A DNA stretch of 33,079 nt, taken from assembly GCA_945911685.1 (NCBI GenBank), contig CAMEAW010000022.1:1-33079 (forward strand), written 5' to 3'. Numbering within the stretch: the first letter of the stretch is position 1; each line of letters starts with the position of its first letter. The translations under genes were made by a program, and so were the position numbers. This DNA comes from Bordetella parapertussis (GTDB lineage Bacteria; Pseudomonadota; Gammaproteobacteria; Burkholderiales; Burkholderiaceae_B). Under the pieces are notes generated by a model that saw nothing but the letters and a program-made list of their open reading frames with translations, was not told where the DNA came from and did no database searches. This document shows, piece by piece, positions 1-8,773 of the stretch.

Positions 1-2378
1 GAACCGTTACCAACCTGTGTGCCAGGAATCTCAAGTTGCAGTGCAGCGATCGCATCGATGCTATTGCGGTGCTCTCGGTCAATTTTGACCACCACATCAA
101 AGCGCTTATCGCTGTCATAAAAACTGGTGATTGAGGCGCCCGACATCGCTTGGGTCACCAAGGCACTGACATCGCTGATGCTAATTCCGTAGCGAGCCAG
201 TTTGACTCGATCAGGCACCACGACGACTTCTGATTGACCGCTTAGTTTGGTGGCTTCAACATCCGTTGCGCCCCGGATATGCTCGATGACCGCCACAATT
301 TCTGCGGCTTTTTCTTCAAGAATTTCGAGACTTGAACCGCTAATCTTTGCGACAATCTCGCCTCGAAACCCCGACAAGGATTCTTCAACGTTATCCTGAA
401 TCACTTGAGAAAAATTTGTCATGATCCCGGGGATGACTGACAAATCTTTCGACATACTGCTGACTAACGCCTCTTTATTCGCGAAGCGCCACTGATCGCG
501 CGGTTTAAGGTCGACGAGGCTCTCAAGATTATTAGGGCCCTTTGGGTCTGAACCATCATCGGGGCGTCCGACATGAGAGATCAAACGTGACACCTCTGGG
601 TAGGCGAGCAGTTTCGCTCTGACAAGTCTTTCGATGTCTTTGGTGTGCTCAAGCGATGACGAGGTTGGTAAGGTGATGCTTAACCAGATATTGCCCTCGT
701 CTAACTTGGGCATGAATTCACTACCCATTCGTGTCGCAAGCGCAAAGGCGACGACGACCGGAATGATTGAGAGTAATAATGCTTTTTGGGCATGACCCAT
801 GACCCAGACCACGAGTGTGCGATAACGCGCTTGCAGGTTGTCTAGCCAAGGTTTGTGCTTTTCGACCAAGGGGCGGTTACGTACAACGTAGGCCAGTAGG
901 GTCGGTAAGAGCGTAAAGGTTAAAAGCACCGCGCCGATGAGCGCAAAGGTTAAGGTTAAGGCAACGGGCGTAAAAATTTTTCCTTCAACGCGTTGAAAGG
1001 TAAAGATCGGTACAAAAGCTAGGATGATGATGGCCTTAGAAAACAACACAGGGCGCGACATGTCGGCGAGTGTGCGATGCACCGCATGCATCCGCTCAGT
1101 GATGCCCGCTTTTGAATGCGCTTCATGTTGGGTTGAACTCATGGCTAAGCGCACCATCAGCGCTTCGACAATCACCACTGCGCTGTCAATGATGATGCCA
1201 AAGTCGACCGCGCCAAGCGAAATGAGGTTGGCCGATACCCCTAAAGCATTCATCAAAATAAAAGCAAAGAGCAACGAGAGAGGGATCACGGTGGCGACTA
1301 CAAAAGCTGCTAACCAACTCGATAGAAAAATCACCAGCACCGCGAAGACAAGTAAGGCGCCAACAATTAGGTTGTGTACGACAGTGTGAACGGTGAGAGT
1401 CACCAGCTCTGTACGATCATAGCGCGGTACGATCTTTACGCCGGCAGGCAATTTGGTTTGTAGTTCTACAATTCTTTCTTTGAGTGCTGCGTTAATTTTT
1501 GAAGGATTGCCGCCTTTGGTCATCGAGACGATGCCCTCGACAATAGTGTCCTTTTTGTCAAACGCCACGATTCCGAAACGAGGCCGCTCGGCCTCTTTGA
1601 CTGTGGCCACATCCCCGACGGTGATGGATTGTCCCTGACGGGCAATGATGACAACCTTTCGGATGTCGTCTAAGGTTGCAAAGAGCCCCGCTGAGCGCAC
1701 GACAAAGGATTCATCTCCGTGCTTGATCAAGCCACCTCCAGCGCTGCTGTTTCCATTGCTCACAGCTTGGCTGAGTTGGCTCAGAGTGATCTGATATTTT
1801 CGTAAAATGAGCGGATCGATCTCAATATGAAATTCTTTGATCGCCCCGCCAAAACTCACTACATCTGCAACACCGGGCGTCATGCGCAAAGCGGGTCGGA
1901 TCGTCCAGTCTTGCAAGGTGCGAATTTCGGTTTCAGATAAGCCGGGCGCATCGATCGTATAACGATACACTTCTCCGACTGCAGTCGATAGTGGCGCCAG
2001 TTGGGGCTGAACTCCAGCAGGAAGATTGACTGTTGATAGTTTTTCAGTGACCTGCTGACGTGCGAAGTAGTTGTTAGTTCCTTCGCTAAAGGTGAGCGTG
2101 ACAATGGACAGACCTGTCATGGTGACCGAGCGAACATTCACCAGATTAGGCACGCCCGCCATTTCTCGTTCGATGGGTAAAGTGATGGTTCGTTCGAGAT
2201 CTTCTGGCGCCTGGCCAGACATCTGAGAAATCACTCTGACCTGAACGTCTTGTACGTCTGGAAACGCCTCGATGGGCAAGTTATTGATGGCATAGCCGCC
2301 AAAACCAATCAATGCTGCGACTAACAGCAAAATAAACATTCGCTGTGTCATTGCAAAGATAATCAAGCGATCGATCAT
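1..2378 (-). CDS. Heavy-metal efflux RND pump, CzcA/CusA family (3' end outside window)
   Basis: This is the inner-membrane proton antiporter of a tripartite RND pump that exports metal cations from the periplasm or cytoplasm. The frame is open for about 792 codons from an ATG at 2378 to the window edge, against about 1030-1060 for the family, so the C-terminal quarter is missing. The N-terminus has the usual first membrane helix followed by the periplasmic porter domain (NNLPIEAFPDVQDVQV). The heavy-metal RND signature DFGIIIDSAVVIVE begins at residue 392 and keeps the charged residues D392, D398 and E405 at the spacing seen in CzcA. The start codon overlaps the adaptor stop codon as ATGA, implying translational coupling. 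The metal is not determined: the signature supports the heavy-metal class rather than drug pumps. Open frames on the opposite strand here are shadows. Confidence 0.93.
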   Translation of the reverse strand, partial: MIDRLIIFAMTQRMFILLLVAALIGFGGYAINNLPIEAFPDVQDVQVRVISQMSGQAPEDLERTITLPIEREMAGVPNLVNVRSVTMTGLSIVTLTFSEGTNNYFARQQVTEKLSTVNLPAGVQPQLAPLSTAVGEVYRYTIDAPGLSETEIRTLQDWTIRPALRMTPGVADVVSFGGAIKEFHIEIDPLILRKYQITLSQLSQAVSNGNSSAGGGLIKHGDESFVVRSAGLFATLDDIRKVVIIARQGQSITVGDVATVKEAERPRFGIVAFDKKDTIVEGIVSMTKGGNPSKINAALKERIVELQTKLPAGVKIVPRYDRTELVTLTVHTVVHNLIVGALLVFAVLVIFLSSWLAAFVVATVIPLSLLFAFILMNALGVSANLISLGAVDFGIIIDSAVVIVEALMVRLAMSSTQHEAHSKAGITERMHAVHRTLADMSRPVLFSKAIIILAFVPIFTFQRVEGKIFTPVALTLTFALIGAVLLTFTLLPTLLAYVVRNRPLVEKHKPWLDNLQARYRTLVVWVMGHAQKALLLSIIPVVVAFALATRMGSEFMPKLDEGNIWLSITLPTSSSLEHTKDIERLVRAKLLAYPEVSRLISHVGRPDDGSDPKGPNNLESLVDLKPRDQWRFANKEALVSSMSKDLSVIPGIMTNFSQVIQDNVEESLSGFRGEIVAKISGSSLEILEEKAAEIVAVIEHIRGATDVEATKLSGQSEVVVVPDRVKLARYGISISDVSALVTQAMSGASITSFYDSDKRFDVVVKIDREHRNSIDAIAALQLEIPGTQVGNG

Positions 2379-3568
2379 TGCTTTTCGCCAAGGCTTGCTA
2401 AAAATTCTGCCTCAAGCAGTAAGGCGCCTTTGGTCACTACGCGTTCGCCGCCGCTCAGACCCTCACCGATGTAACTAAAGTCGACGCCTCGCTTGATCGG
2501 CTTGACTTGTCTGAGTATGAAGTCTCCCGGCTGCTGTTCGACAAAGACGTAGGTGTAAAGGCCGCGCGTAATTAAAGCCTGGTTCGGGACACGTACCCCG
2601 TTACCATCTGCCTGCAGCACCGAGGCGCGAACAAACATCTCAGGGAGCAGTTTTCCCTCTGGGTTATCCACGCGCGCGAGAACGTTGGAACGACGCGTAT
2701 TGGGGTTGATAACCTGACCCAGTTGGATGATTTTGCCGGTAAACGTGTGATCAGGAAAGGCATCGCTTCGAATCGCCACCAAGCTACCGAGTTTGACCTT
2801 GCTTAACAAAGACTCTGGTAAATCAATGCTGACCCAGAGGCGCTTTGGGTCCGTCACAACAAATAGAGGGGCTGCGAGATTGGGGCTAATTTCAAGGGCA
2901 GGGCTTGCAGTGCGTTCTGTGATCACACCTTGCAGTGGGCTTGCCAGACTTACTTGCTGACCGACGATCTTCAGTGCGTGTGGGTTCAAATTCTTGATGC
3001 GCTGCTCTGCACGTGCAGTTTCTGCTTGGGCCTGAGCATATTCAGCCTGAACGGCCTCCCAGTCGCGGGCTGAGATTGCTTCGCCTGGGACTAAGTCTTT
3101 TGCGCGCTTAGCCGCGAGTTGCTTGCGCTTTTCGTCTGCGCGCGCCTTATTCAAATCAGCATAAGCGGTGCCAAAGTCGGGCGAGTCAATGACGGCCAAG
3201 ACTTGCCCGACCGTGACTGCGTCGCCCGGGGCCGCTTTGAGTTCAACAATACGTCCTGAAAAACCAACTCCGATTCTGGCGGTCACCTCTTCATCGTAAG
3301 TCACGCGTGCGCTGAGCTGCTCAGACAGGGGAATCGGCACCAGGGGTAGGCTTTGGGTGTGAAGCATTGATAATTGCGATGCCCCTGCCACAAAGCGAAT
3401 ATTGCCGGACAACTCTGACTTCGACTGCTGCGCTGACGCGGCCGGAGTGGGTACATGTTGTATTTTGCCAGGAGACAGGCTCAGCCAGCCCGCATAGGCT
3501 AAGGCCAAAACTACTAGCAAACCCAATCCGATGCGTTTACTTTTCTTGCTATCCGTCAAGCTTGCCAA
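2375..3568 (-). CDS. RND efflux periplasmic adaptor (membrane fusion protein, CzcB/CusB type)
   Basis: The product bridges the RND pump to an outer-membrane channel. From the start chosen here it has about 397 residues: a basic stretch (DSKKSKR), one N-terminal membrane segment (IGLGLLVVLALAYAGW), a first lipoyl half (GRIVELKAAPGDAVTVGQ), a coiled-coil hairpin rich in Ala, Lys and Glu, a second lipoyl half (LASPLQGVITERTA), then the beta-barrel and membrane-proximal domains. The frame stays open upstream to a TTG at 3610 that has no ribosome binding site. The TTG at 3568 is preceded by AGGGG with an 8-base spacer and is preferred. The gene overlaps the pump gene by four bases. No CzcC-like outer-membrane factor lies upstream; it may follow the pump outside the window or be encoded elsewhere. 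Confidence 0.88.
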   Translation of the reverse strand: MASLTDSKKSKRIGLGLLVVLALAYAGWLSLSPGKIQHVPTPAASAQQSKSELSGNIRFVAGASQLSMLHTQSLPLVPIPLSEQLSARVTYDEEVTARIGVGFSGRIVELKAAPGDAVTVGQVLAVIDSPDFGTAYADLNKARADEKRKQLAAKRAKDLVPGEAISARDWEAVQAEYAQAQAETARAEQRIKNLNPHALKIVGQQVSLASPLQGVITERTASPALEISPNLAAPLFVVTDPKRLWVSIDLPESLLSKVKLGSLVAIRSDAFPDHTFTGKIIQLGQVINPNTRRSNVLARVDNPEGKLLPEMFVRASVLQADGNGVRVPNQALITRGLYTYVFVEQQPGDFILRQVKPIKRGVDFSYIGEGLSGGERVVTKGALLLEAEFLASLGEKQ

Positions 3569-3650
3569 AACAATTGCCCCTGTGAGTGCTGCGGATTCTA
3601 CAGAGAGCAACGCTGCGGCGGGGTTACGGTTTTGTAATGTTTTAACGTAC

Positions 3651-3663
3651 AGGCAAAATGCCT
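3651..3663. repeat. 13-base palindrome upstream of the efflux adaptor
   Basis: Arms AGGCA and TGCCT are separated by AAA, about 80 bases upstream of the preferred adaptor start. It could be an operator for the efflux genes or a small hairpin. No metal-regulator consensus is recognised, so the role is open. Confidence 0.3.
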
Positions 3664-3699
3664 TGAGGTCGGCGCGACTCTGGGCCTAAAACTGGGCGA

Positions 3700-3728
3700 T
3701 TGTTGTCGGACGCAAATACAACGATAAT
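3700..3728 (+). promoter_or_regulatory. Candidate sigma-70 promoter for the Bug gene at 3768
   Basis: TTGTTG (3700-3705) and GATAAT (3723-3728) are separated by 17 bases, which predicts a start of transcription near 3735 and a leader of about 33 bases. TTGT and ACAA half-sites inside the spacer (3703-3706 and 3718-3721) form a loose dyad that could be a regulator site. Confidence 0.5.
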
Positions 3729-3767
3729 CAAGTGCGGTAGACCAAATAATAATGACCGGAGAACACC

Positions 3768-4745
3768 ATGCAATCTCAAGCTATGCTGGCAAAACTATTG
3801 CTATCTTGTACCGCGTTGCTGTCTTTGAGCACGCCAGCGGCAGCGCAAGCGCCTAGCCCTAAAAACATTACCATCATCGTGCCTTACGCCACGGGCGGAG
3901 CCACCGATATTGTGGCGCGTATCGTGGCGCAGCAGTTGGGAGGACGGCTCGGCACGCCTGTGATCGTTGAAAATCGCCAGGGTGGCGGCGGAGTGGTGGG
4001 TTGGAACGCGGCTGCCCGTGCGGCACCAGATGGCAATACTTTGCTGGCGATGGAGATGTCCTATTCCATTTCGGCTGGGTTAACACCCAATTTGCCTTAT
4101 GACCCTAAAACAGCCTTTTTGCCGATCAACACAGCTGTTTCGGTTGGACACGTTCTGGTGATTAACCCTGGCGTACCCGCGAAAAACATCAAAGAGTTGA
4201 TAGCATTGGCCAAAGCTGAACCCGGGAAGTTGAATTTTGGTTCAGGTGGCACGGGTACCAACACGCATTTAGGCAGCGAGCTATTAAAGGCCAAGCTAGG
4301 GATTTCGATGACGCACGTTCCGTACCGCGGTGCCGGCGCCGTGTTGGCAGATCTGATGGCGGGACAAGTACAGGTTTTGGTGAGCGCTGTCTCGACAGCC
4401 TTGCCCTTGGTGCAGGGCGGCAAGTTACGAGCCTTGATGATGATGTCAGATAAGCGTTCAGACGTGTTGCCCGATGTGCCGACGGCAGCCGAAGAAGGCT
4501 TTCCCGGCCTTGAGATGAATTACTGGGTTGGATTTGCCGCCCCGAAGGGAACCCCTCAGGACGTGGTCAATAAGCTGAACCATGAAATCAACGCCGGTCT
4601 GCTGACGCCTGAGTCTCTTAAACGGCTAAAAGAGATGGCTTTCGTGCCAGTGGCCAACACGCCCGCTCAAGCAGCCCAGCTACTTGACTCTGAAATCGAG
4701 CGTTGGTCTGCACTGATCAAACAGCAGGGCATCAAAGCCGAATAG
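3768..4745 (+). CDS. Bug-family (TctC-like) tripartite tricarboxylate receptor
   Basis: This is a periplasmic solute receptor of the Bug family, which binds small organic acids and related compounds and usually serves TctAB permeases. The 325-residue length is typical. A Sec signal peptide ends near STPAAAQA (residues 21-28). The first-lobe motif VPYATGGATDIVAR follows at 38-51 with the family Asp at 47, then VENRQGGGG at 68-76. The ATG is preceded by GGAG. It faces, end to end with a four-base gap, the amidohydrolase on the other strand. No permease subunit is adjacent, so the receptor must work with a shared transporter or act as a sensor. The ligand cannot be predicted. Confidence 0.93.
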   Translation: MQSQAMLAKLLLSCTALLSLSTPAAAQAPSPKNITIIVPYATGGATDIVARIVAQQLGGRLGTPVIVENRQGGGGVVGWNAAARAAPDGNTLLAMEMSYSISAGLTPNLPYDPKTAFLPINTAVSVGHVLVINPGVPAKNIKELIALAKAEPGKLNFGSGGTGTNTHLGSELLKAKLGISMTHVPYRGAGAVLADLMAGQVQVLVSAVSTALPLVQGGKLRALMMMSDKRSDVLPDVPTAAEEGFPGLEMNYWVGFAAPKGTPQDVVNKLNHEINAGLLTPESLKRLKEMAFVPVANTPAQAAQLLDSEIERWSALIKQQGIKAE

Positions 4746-4749
4746 TTGG

Positions 4750-5589
4750 TTAAGCGACAAAATTCCAGTTATAAATTTTTTGTAGCGAGCCGCCCATTAG
4801 CTGGGTGCGCTCTGCATCGTTGAGCTTGTCGGTCAGGGTAAACGCCTCAACCCCTTGCTTGTAAGTCAACAATTCGACAGCACGCGTCCAGTCGGTTCCC
4901 CACATGCAGCGCTCTAAGCCATAGGCATCAAAAATACGGGCCAGGGGATCCCAAATATCGTTATACGGAAATTTTTGCTCAGATAGCGTACAGGCACCGC
5001 TAATTTTGATCACCACATTTTCATGCTTGGCAAGAGCGAGCACGGTTGGGAGTTCGCCGAACGGATTCGGTGGAGTAGGGGGCTCAAACGGTTGTTGCAG
5101 GCCTAAATGATCAATGACGAGCCGAGTGTTGGGGTTGCGCGCTGCAAGCGCTTTGGCTTGCTCAAGGCGGCCCCAGCACAGCAGGTTTACAGGGAGCGAG
5201 TGACGAGCTGCAGCGGCCAAGACGCGATTAATGCCAGGATCTGCTGCATCTTCTGAGACGCCTCGGTTCAGCATAATACGAATGGCAACGGTGCCTTTGG
5301 TGGCGGCCCAGGCGTCGATTGTGTCGACCACTGCCGGATCAGACGGGTCAACAGGTTTGATCACGCGAAAGCGCTTGGGGTACTTCGCGAAGATCTCTAA
5401 CGCGTAGCTTGGGTCGAATTGGTACATGGTAAAAACAGACACCAAGATAGCGGCATCGACACCTACGGCATCCATTGCTGCAACCATGTCGTCGCCAGTC
5501 ACGGCAGCGGGGCCATGAAGCGTAGCGGCCCAAGGGCGACCCGGATGGTTACGTTCGTAAGCGTGTACTTGAGCGTCGATCTTAATCAT
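4750..5589 (-). CDS. Amidohydrolase family 2 (TIM-barrel, PDC-lactonase-like) hydrolase
   Basis: The 279-residue protein has the small Amidohydro_2 fold related to 2-pyrone-4,6-dicarboxylate lactonase and cyclic-acid decarboxylases. Visible marks are the N-terminal IDAQVHAYERN (D5, H9), IDHLG at 159-163 and CMWGTDWTR at 228-236 with D233. The first His of the usual DxHxH pair is a Gln (Q7), so a canonical two-His metal site at strand 1 is absent; many members of this subgroup work with a weak metal site or none. There is no signal peptide, so it is cytoplasmic. The start is supported by AGGAC upstream. It lies downstream of the monooxygenase on the same strand with 161 bases between them. Hydrolysis of a lactone or cyclic ester from the neighbouring oxygenase is an inference. 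Confidence 0.82.
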   Translation of the reverse strand: MIKIDAQVHAYERNHPGRPWAATLHGPAAVTGDDMVAAMDAVGVDAAILVSVFTMYQFDPSYALEIFAKYPKRFRVIKPVDPSDPAVVDTIDAWAATKGTVAIRIMLNRGVSEDAADPGINRVLAAAARHSLPVNLLCWGRLEQAKALAARNPNTRLVIDHLGLQQPFEPPTPPNPFGELPTVLALAKHENVVIKISGACTLSEQKFPYNDIWDPLARIFDAYGLERCMWGTDWTRAVELLTYKQGVEAFTLTDKLNDAERTQLMGGSLQKIYNWNFVA

Positions 5590-5717
5590 TATTTGTCCTG
5601 TGAAAACCTGGCCGCGATGGCTAAAAAATAAAGTTCGATTGCGAGGCAGCCGGTATTTTATTAGTGCAAAGATTTTTGGTAGAGAACGTTTTAAACGAGC
5701 CGAGCAAAAAACTCGAC

Positions 5718-5748
5718 GCGGTTTTATGAATTCGCAGTTCTAAAACGC
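5718..5748 (-). terminator. Possible hairpin after the monooxygenase gene
   Basis: Arms GCG-G-TTTTA and TAAAACGC pair over eight bases with one bulge, three bases beyond the monooxygenase stop codon. There is no clear T-run, so termination is only a possibility. Confidence 0.25.
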
Positions 5749-5750
5749 CA

Positions 5751-7523
5751 TCAAATCATTCCGAGTTCTATCGCTTTAATTTGTAGTGCGACATATTTCG
5801 AATAGATTCGAGCCTGCGCTAAAGCCCCGCCCATAAACCATAGGCCTTCTTGCGGTGTGCGCGTCCACATATTTGCGAGTTCGCCATTGGCCCCGATTCC
5901 CCACACTTGTCCGACACGATCGGCAACTTCGTCACCCATCAGGCGGCGCACCACCTCTTGTTGTGAATAGTAGCCCGTTGCCAATACCAACAAGTCTGCC
6001 TTTTGAATTGTGCCGTCTTTCATGAGTGCACCTTCTGGTACAAACTTCTCGATATCGTCGTATTGCAGCAAACCAATCTTGTGATCGATGATGAGGTCAG
6101 AGCAACCAGCGTTGAGATAATAGCCACCACCACGCCGTCGATACTTCATCTGATGACCGGTTTCATCTTCGCCCATGTCATACTTAAAGCCACGGGCCTT
6201 GAGTGCGGCAATTAAGTCTTTGTCTAGTTCAAGCATGCGTTTGGCTGAGGCTTGATACGTACGAATCAGTAAAGGATAAGTCGTTGCGGTCGCAATCAGA
6301 TCGCAATCGGCTACAGATGGCCCCTCTTCATAAAGCGCGTAATTCAATTTCGCACTTGGGTCGATACTCACAACTGTTGTTGTGCCTCGTTGAATGATAC
6401 TGGTGTCAGCCCCATTGCTGTACAAGTCTTGCGCAATATCGTGGCCGCTATTGCCCGTGCCCAACACCAAGGCTTTTTTACCGCGCCAGGCGACACCACT
6501 TTTAAAGCCATGTGAATGAAACTTTTCCCCCGCAAAATCTTTCAGACCAGGTAAGTCTGGGACGCGTGCGATACCACTTGTACCGTTAGAAAAAATGACA
6601 TGGCGGGGATGCATCACCCTTTCACTGCCGTCAGCGCGTTTGAGCGTCACCGTCCACCGTTTAGTGCTCGAATCAAAGCTGCCCTTGGTCAGTTCGGTCC
6701 CGGCCCAGCAGTTTAATTCCATGGCCTCAGCGTACATTTCAAGCCAGTTGCCCAACATGTCTTTAGGAACATATTTGGGATAGTTCGGTGGGAAAGGCAT
6801 GTATGGCAAGTCATTGACGTGGACTTGATTATGCAAGGCCAAAGAGTGATAACGGACCCTCCAGTTATCGCCAATTCTTGGATATTTGTCGACCACGAGT
6901 GTATCGATCTTTAGTTGCTTGAGGCGCGCAGCAACCGACAGGCCATTTTGACCGCCACCCACCACAAGCACCACAGGATCGCGATCTTCAAAGGCACGTT
7001 CTATTGTGCGCTGATCTAGCCAGTTGGTGCCACCAAAGTTTCGCGAATAGGCATCACCGCTTGGGCGGTTGGCGCCAATCTGTTCTTCGTGACCTTTCAA
7101 TTCATCAAGCGTGGTGAGCAGTACCCACGCTTGCTCGGGGTTGCTTGTCAACAAGCGCACGACACCATGACCACGTCCGACGGCCGTTTCAAACTTGAAG
7201 ATCGCTTCGATCACCTCGATGCCTAAGCGACGCACTTTACGAGGTGCAGTTCGTTCACTGGCTAAGACAAAGTTTTTAGCTTTTACCTTGGCTTGACTGC
7301 TGACGAGAAAGTCGGCGATTGCCCGTGCGCCTGCCGCGGGGCGCAGCGTCCACGAAAACGCCAAGATGTCGCGGTAATGGCACTCTGTAGCAAACAAGGT
7401 AGCCAATCGATTGACATCGCCGAGCTGGAGTCTAGACTCAAAGCTTTTAAGCCATTGTACTGCTGCGGTGTGCAGGTCCTCAGGCGTATTCAGGGCTGAC
7501 GTTGCTAGGGTAGTGTCGTTCAT
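5751..7523 (-). CDS. Flavin-dependent monooxygenase (FMO/BVMO-like) with N-terminal NTF2-like domain
   Basis: The 590-residue cytoplasmic enzyme probably uses FAD and NADPH to oxygenate an organic substrate. Residues about 15-150 resemble an NTF2/SnoaL-like domain (WLKSFESRLQLGDVNRLATL, then WVLLTTLDELKGHE). The FAD motif GGGQNG is at 189-194, the monooxygenase fingerprint FAGEKFHSHGF at 330-340, and the NADPH motif GTGNSG at 355-360. LVLATGYYS near the C-terminus is the usual ATG motif. The fingerprint ends in F where Baeyer-Villiger enzymes normally have W-P, so it fits the broader FMO/YUCCA-like group better. The ATG follows a GAGAC site. The gene is divergent from the epoxide-hydrolase-like gene with a 101-base shared upstream region and is followed by the amidohydrolase. 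Hydroxylation, Baeyer-Villiger and epoxidation chemistry all remain possible. Confidence 0.9.
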   Translation of the reverse strand: MNDTTLATSALNTPEDLHTAAVQWLKSFESRLQLGDVNRLATLFATECHYRDILAFSWTLRPAAGARAIADFLVSSQAKVKAKNFVLASERTAPRKVRRLGIEVIEAIFKFETAVGRGHGVVRLLTSNPEQAWVLLTTLDELKGHEEQIGANRPSGDAYSRNFGGTNWLDQRTIERAFEDRDPVVLVVGGGQNGLSVAARLKQLKIDTLVVDKYPRIGDNWRVRYHSLALHNQVHVNDLPYMPFPPNYPKYVPKDMLGNWLEMYAEAMELNCWAGTELTKGSFDSSTKRWTVTLKRADGSERVMHPRHVIFSNGTSGIARVPDLPGLKDFAGEKFHSHGFKSGVAWRGKKALVLGTGNSGHDIAQDLYSNGADTSIIQRGTTTVVSIDPSAKLNYALYEEGPSVADCDLIATATTYPLLIRTYQASAKRMLELDKDLIAALKARGFKYDMGEDETGHQMKYRRRGGGYYLNAGCSDLIIDHKIGLLQYDDIEKFVPEGALMKDGTIQKADLLVLATGYYSQQEVVRRLMGDEVADRVGQVWGIGANGELANMWTRTPQEGLWFMGGALAQARIYSKYVALQIKAIELGMI

Positions 7524-7624
7524 GTGTGTTGTCTCGTGTGAAGAGCGATTTTTGGGTTCGCTTCGTTGTATTTTTAGTTTAATCTTACCCTAACAAATCT
7601 TATTCCCCTAGCTACTGTAAAAAA

Positions 7625-8773
7625 ATGATGACTCCTCTTAGCTCTTCTGTTTTGCCGGCCGGCGTTCGCTCTAGATTCATTCACGATGTGAATGGCATCA
7701 CCTTTCACGCCCTTGAAGCGGGTTTTGAGACTTCAGGACGTCAACTGGTATTGCTGTTGCATGGTTTTCCTGAGTTGGCGTATAGCTGGCGCAAGGTGAT
7801 GGCGCCGCTTGCCGCTGCCGGCTACCACGTGATCGCACCTGATGTGAGGGGGTATGGCCGCAGTGGTGGCACAGAAATTAAGCATTCGGACGATATGCGT
7901 GCTTTTGGGTCATTAAACAAGATTAACGACATATTGGCGCTCGTTTCGGCGTTGGGTTACCGATCAGTGGCGGGGGTGTTTGGTCACGATCAAGGTTCGC
8001 CGTTAGCCGGTTGGTGTGCGTTGACCCGCCCGGATGTGTTCAAGTCGGTCATTCTGATGAGTTCGCCGTTTAGAGGGGCACCCGAGTCCTTGCCTTTCAA
8101 TACGGTGAATGTCCCGGCCCCCGCGACGCCTGCCGTGCGTATCCACGAAGACCTCGCGCGTCTGACCCCGCCACGTAAATACTATATGAAGTATTACACC
8201 CAGCCAGAGGCCAACGACAATATCTGGCACCCTAAGCAAGGGCTACATGCCTTCTTGCGCGCTTACTATCATATGAAAAGTGCTGACTGGGTCGCCAATA
8301 AACCGTTTCCATTAACCGCCCTGATCGCAAGCGAGTGGGAGAAGCTGCCACGCTATTACGTCATGGATTTGGATAAAGGCATGGCAGAATCCGTTGCCCC
8401 AGAGATGCCCTCGGCGCAAGAGATTGCGGCCTGTCATTGGCTGACTGAGGCAGAACTCAGCGTGTACAGCGAAGAGTATGGCCGCACTGGTTTTCAAGGC
8501 GGCTTGCAAGGCTATCGAATCGGTGGGCTTGATCAAGAGTTAAAAATCTTTGCTGGCCGCACCATCGATGTACCGTCGTTATTTATTGGTGGAAAAAGCG
8601 ATTGGGGTGTCTACCAAACTCCAGGTGGTCTTGAGTCTGTCGAGCAGACACTGACCACGCAATACAAGGGCACAGTACTGGTCGAGGGCGCAGGTCATTG
8701 GGTGCAGCAAGAACAGGCTGAAACCGTTAGCAAGATCTTTATCGATTTTTTAGGTGCTTCGTTGGCGCAGTAA
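7625..8773 (+). CDS. Epoxide-hydrolase-like alpha/beta hydrolase
   Basis: The 382-residue protein has the alpha/beta-hydrolase fold of soluble epoxide hydrolases. It shows the oxyanion motif HGFPE (46-50), DVRGYGRSGG (73-82), a nucleophile elbow FGHDQGS with Asp122, and a C-terminal GAGHWVQQE containing the catalytic His. An Asp nucleophile points to epoxide hydrolase or dehalogenase chemistry rather than a Ser esterase. The cap region holds the Tyr-rich KYYMKYYTQPEAN, which could supply the Tyr residues that activate an epoxide. No signal peptide is seen. Two adjacent ATG codons could start it, and no ribosome binding site is obvious. Its last 24 bases overlap the convergent MFS gene. Placement beside the monooxygenase suggests it could open an epoxide product (inference). 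Confidence 0.88.
   Translation: MMTPLSSSVLPAGVRSRFIHDVNGITFHALEAGFETSGRQLVLLLHGFPELAYSWRKVMAPLAAAGYHVIAPDVRGYGRSGGTEIKHSDDMRAFGSLNKINDILALVSALGYRSVAGVFGHDQGSPLAGWCALTRPDVFKSVILMSSPFRGAPESLPFNTVNVPAPATPAVRIHEDLARLTPPRKYYMKYYTQPEANDNIWHPKQGLHAFLRAYYHMKSADWVANKPFPLTALIASEWEKLPRYYVMDLDKGMAESVAPEMPSAQEIAACHWLTEAELSVYSEEYGRTGFQGGLQGYRIGGLDQELKIFAGRTIDVPSLFIGGKSDWGVYQTPGGLESVEQTLTTQYKGTVLVEGAGHWVQQEQAETVSKIFIDFLGASLAQ

Noticed and set aside
1024..1638. Open frames on the plus strand within the first 2.4 kb
   Set aside because: They lie opposite the continuous RND pump frame, have no ribosome site or recognisable domain, and are rich in Ser/Thr/Ala as expected of antisense shadows.
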